A stretch of 64,000 nucleotides of DNA from Cepaea nemoralis (lineage: Eukaryota > Mollusca > Gastropoda > Stylommatophora > Helicidae): assembly GCA_014155875.1 (NCBI GenBank), contig JACEFZ010014597.1, forward strand, positions 72,001-136,000, given 5' to 3'. The position numbers were made by a program, and so were the translations under genes. The notes beneath the pieces are model-generated. The model was not told where the DNA came from. It saw only the letters and a list, made by a program, of their open reading frames with translations, and searched no databases. This document shows, one piece after another, positions 47,601 to 50,600 of the stretch. The first letter of the stretch is position 1. Every line of letters begins with the position of its first letter.

Positions 47601-50600
47601 GAAGAAGAAGAAGAAGAAGAAGAAGAAGAAGGAACGTGTGTTCTTAATCATCCAGTGAGTTGATGCTGAGGTAAGCGGTTTAACCCTAAACCGAACAGCT
47701 GGACTAAAATGCTGACCTGTCGTCCTTGACTTCGGGACGTAAATTACAAGTACCTCTGAAGTTGGAGTGGGTTTGCCTGATGGCGAGGGACACTGATAAT
47801 AGGGAAGTCAATCCACACACAAAATTCAGTACAGCACTACTAGAAGTAGAGTGTATGGACTACGCTTGAGTTCAAAGCGTGCAAGCACAAAATATAAAAA
47901 CAGCACCAGGTTTTCTCCATCTGTCTCAGCTTCTTCTTCTGCTGCATTTGTCCAGAATGTTGTTTTAGACGTAATTGCGTTGTGCCTATTTACAGCAAAG
48001 CTGCGATATTTGCACCTTTCGGCCAACATATCCAACTTCTTCATGCATTTGTTGACTGGGTTACCTTCCTGAGATCCGTCCCATCTCTCTCCACACAGCA
48101 GTTAACCACCTGCTGAAATTGTGACACAGCACAAACTCCCTGACTACAGTAATGATCCAGAGACGCTGCACTCATGAACAACATAACAAAACCTAAAACC
48201 CACAACCTTCTAAACATGAGGTTGATGCCTTAACAACTTCAACAAGAAGAAGTAGGAGGAGGAGAAGATGAAGAAGATGATAAACTTAACATTATCTACT
48301 TCAAAAAGTTACAAAACTAACTAAAATTATCACGCCAATTTCAGACAAATGAAATAAGTTTGAATAATTCTAAGCAAAAAAATAAAGAGAAGGGACAAAA
48401 GGTCAGCCCTACCTATTGGCTCGATATATCTGAAGAGCTTTTCCAGCACTGATAAGGCTGCCCGATACTGCTTCTCGTAGTACAAGACAACAGCCTTGTT
48501 GTAGTACACCACGGCGTAGTCTGCGTCATCGATGTTGCTCTTCTCGCTCAGGTCAGGGGAGATGCGTGCCTATCAGGCAATAAAGTGCATGTACATGTTA
48601 CGAAAGTTTTATCTCTTCTACCAGGATCATGACAGGACCTCTATGCTACAATGTAGAAGAGGAAAGACTAAATAAGATAATAAGTAGAAGAAAAAAGACC
48701 ACGCAGAGATCCCATCAGTGCAGCATAGTATCGGCAATGAATGAATCAATAAAAATGAGAAAGGAAAGACCAAATAAAGACAGGTAAGCAACCTCAATAT
48801 TTCAAAGTACCTCTACACCTCAGAGTAGGAGAAGAAAGGCTAAACATGATCATAACAGGGACTCAACACTACAGGATAGAGATGGAAAGAATAAAAAGAA
48901 TTGTGACGGCATCTAGATGGTAGAATAGGAAAGAAAATACAGAATTGTGATGGCAACCAGAGTGTAAAAGAGGAAAAAAAATAAACAGGATTGTGACGGC
49001 ATCCAGAGGGTAGAAGAGAAAAGAATAAACAGGATTGTGACAGCATCCAGAGGGTAGAATTCATTCATTCATTCATTCAGTTGCAGAACCTCGCTGCCAT
49101 AACAACCATCCGAAAAACTTATTGGTCATCAGCAAGATGTCCCGCGTCCGATACACCCATCAGGAGATCATCCGCCGCATCATGCACCCATCTTCCTTTT
49201 CCTTCTCTTCCCAGGCATATACCCCTCCATTATTACTATCTCCTAACTTTCATGGAGTTTAAAGTGACCAAAATATTTCAAATGTCTTTGTTTTATCGTC
49301 TTTAGTAGCCAACCTTCTTCAATTTTCAGATCTTGTATGGATTCATTTGTCCTTTTCTTTACCAAAGATATTCTTAGAAACCATCTATAACATTTATATT
49401 CAAAAGTATGTATGCGCTGTTCAGCTTGTTTAGTAAGTGTCCAGCTCTCACTGGCGTATATTGCAATGGGAAAGATGCATGCTCTTAAAAATATAATTGT
49501 TGTAGTTCTATCTGTTCCTCTCCATAATTTATTCAGTTGTTTTAGTTTTTGAAGAGCAATAGATATTTGTCATTTAATTTCCTTCATTGTGTCACCATTG
49601 TTGGTAATTAATGATCCAAGATATTCAAAATGTTCCACAACCTCCAAATTTTCTCCATTAACATATATTTCTTTCTCCATAATAGTTTTATCTGTATGCA
49701 TTATCTTTGTTCTTGCTATGCTAAGATATAGGTTGTGATTTTCGCTTTTCTTTTGGGTTGAGATTATTAGTTGTTCTATACTATTCTGTGATGTGGATAG
49801 TAATACTGTATCATTACCATTCTGTGATGTGGATAGTAATACTGTATCATCAACATATCTAGTATTTCATTACCACCAATATTTAGGGCATCATATTGCT
49901 CCCTGTTTATATCATCTCTGACATTTCTCATTATATTTTCAGTGTACAGGTGAGCAGGTAGAATAGGAAAGAATAAACACGATTGTTATGCCATCTAGAG
50001 GGTTGAAGAGAACAGAATAAATACGATCATGACATCATCTCTACTCTACAAAGTAAAAGAGAAAAGACTACAGCGGAAAATAGCTACCATTGTACTCAAT
50101 AATATAAAACATGAAACAAGTTACCTCTACACCCCGGGTAGTAGAACAGTGGTTCTCAACCTTTTTTTGCCCGTGCCCCCCTTCCTCATATTTTCATAAC
50201 GTCATTTCCCCCCCCCCCCCCCCCCTTTCGTATTTCCTACCTAAAAATTTGGCCCGTGCCCCCCCCCCCCCCCCCTCACCATATTATCAGAAGGTCATTC
50301 CCCCCTTTCACATTTCCTACCTAAAAATCCAGCCCCGCCCCTACACAGTATACATAATAATGGAAGCTAAATTTAATAGCACATACTAAAACAAGTCTAG
50401 ACGTCCACATAAACGTGATTTGTGGGTCTACTTACTTTATAAATTGAATTTTAGAAGGGTGAGACGTACAGAACCGTACAGTATGAACGGAAAAACAATA
50501 TCAAGTAATCGGTTCTTGTATGAACGCGATCTTGAAATAATCTTAATTCCCCCCCTTGAAACCCTAAAATTCCCCCCTAGGGGGGAATTCTCCACTGGTT

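Noticed and set aside
45306..47663. Poly-Glu, poly-Lys and poly-Arg frames
   Set aside because: Reading of GAA tracts in three frames.
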